DNA from: an uncultured Clostridia bacterium
GTDB lineage: Bacteria; Bacillota; Clostridia; Oscillospirales; Butyricicoccaceae
Length of the DNA stretch: 25,030 bases
NCBI GenBank assembly: GCA_910586575.1
Contig: CAJUJQ010000034.1
Coordinates: 1-25,030, forward strand
Direction of reading: 5' to 3'
This document shows, one piece after another, positions 24,779-25,030 of the stretch. The notes under the pieces were generated by a model. The model saw nothing but the letters and a program-made list of their open reading frames with translations. It ran no database searches and was not told the DNA's origin. Every line of letters starts with the position of its first letter. Position 1 is the first letter of the stretch. The translations under genes were made by a program, and so were the position numbers.

Positions 24779-25030
24779 AATGGCACGGCGTTTTTGTAAC
24801 ACATATGGCATGATATGATGTAAGGCGGCTGTTGTAACTATTAGGCACTTAAGAACGATTTTTCGCGCAAAGTGGCAAAATTGAGGTCCCGATTTATCCG
24901 GGTTAGGAGAGCTTCGGATAAATGAATTTCAATTTATCATGAGCATTCATTGACTTGAAATGCCGGTTTACAGTCTGGGAACATCAGACATACGTAACGC
25001 CTGGCAGTTCTCCCGGCTAAATACCGCTTT
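24779..25030. other. Non-coding flank after the operon
   Basis: No gene can be supported here. Apart from the ATTTATC inverted repeats, the only open frames are short ones running off the window edge: a plus-strand ATG at 24960 without a ribosome binding site, and minus-strand frames of 20-30 codons entering from 25030. No clear intrinsic terminator with a T-run follows galM. Confidence 0.4.
24892..24938. repeat. Overlapping ATTTATC inverted repeats downstream of galM
   Basis: ATTTATCCG (24892-24900) is complementary to CGGATAAAT (24915-24923), and the GATAAAT part of the latter is also complementary to ATTTATC at 24932-24938. The middle segment can pair with either neighbour, giving two mutually exclusive hairpins. 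They may be a weak terminator for the operon or an operator cluster for a neighbouring gene. Confidence 0.5.

Noticed and set aside
24779..24830. T-run near 24790 as the operon terminator
   Set aside because: GTTTTTG is not preceded by a stable stem.
24937..25030. Short frames at the right edge (plus ATG at 24960; minus frames of 20-30 codons)
   Set aside because: No ribosome binding site for the plus frame and no recognisable sequence in any; possible gene ends from outside the window but unsupported.
1..25030. CRISPR arrays, tRNA or rRNA genes, transposases, integrases, phage genes
   Set aside because: No regularly spaced repeats, tRNA-like cloverleaf or mobile-element proteins were recognised anywhere in the window.

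Overview
The window looks like chromosomal DNA from a fermentative, probably gut-associated clostridial Firmicute (Oscillospiraceae/Ruminococcaceae-like). The reasons are strong AGGAGG-type ribosome binding sites, consensus sigma-A promoters in AT-rich intergenic DNA around GC-rich genes, a ROK-type XylR, a YesM/YesN-type two-component pair, and LplB/YtcP-type permeases with a YesL/DUF624 partner. The taxon is an inference; no rRNA or marker gene is present. Almost all of the window is one xylan/arabinoxylan-oligosaccharide utilisation locus.

Layout. (1) 215-1345, minus strand: ROK repressor of the XylR type, divergent from the rest. (2) 1346-1774: a 429-base control region. It holds the xylR promoter, a 20-bp operator-like palindrome, a perfect-consensus promoter (TTGACA-17-TATAAT) and a GC-rich leader of about 170 nt with a nested set of possible RNA helices. 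(3) 1775-5421: xylulokinase, a DUF4867 cupin-like protein and a FucI/AraA-superfamily isomerase, closed by an intrinsic terminator at 5430-5474. (4) 5504-8882: membrane sensor kinase and AraC-type response regulator, overlapping by 41 bp. (5) 9021-24778: a colinear 12-gene series behind its own promoter. It encodes a solute-binding lipoprotein, two permeases, a YesL-like membrane protein, a GH8 exo-oligoxylanase (Rex type), two GH43 enzymes, a GH3 enzyme, an SGNH esterase, a second FGGY kinase, AraD and an aldose 1-epimerase.

How it fits together. The kinase/regulator pair probably senses extracellular oligosaccharide and activates the transporter. Decorated xylo-oligosaccharides are imported; no ATPase is encoded here, so a shared MsmX-type ATPase elsewhere is expected. 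None of the glycosidases has a signal peptide, so breakdown is predicted to be cytoplasmic: the SGNH enzyme removes acetyl groups, GH43 enzymes remove arabinose and/or xylose, Rex trims xylose from the reducing end, and GH3/GH43 finish the chain. D-xylose goes through XylB, and L-arabinose through the second kinase and AraD, meeting at D-xylulose 5-phosphate. No classical xylA or araA is visible; the FucI-like isomerase is the only isomerase here.

Most notable: two adjacent perfect palindromes inside the response-regulator gene (8154-8209), the structured xylB leader, the DUF4867/FucI-like isomerase module, and repeated intercistronic stem-loops without U-tracts in the long operon. No tRNA, rRNA, CRISPR, transposase or complete insertion element was seen.
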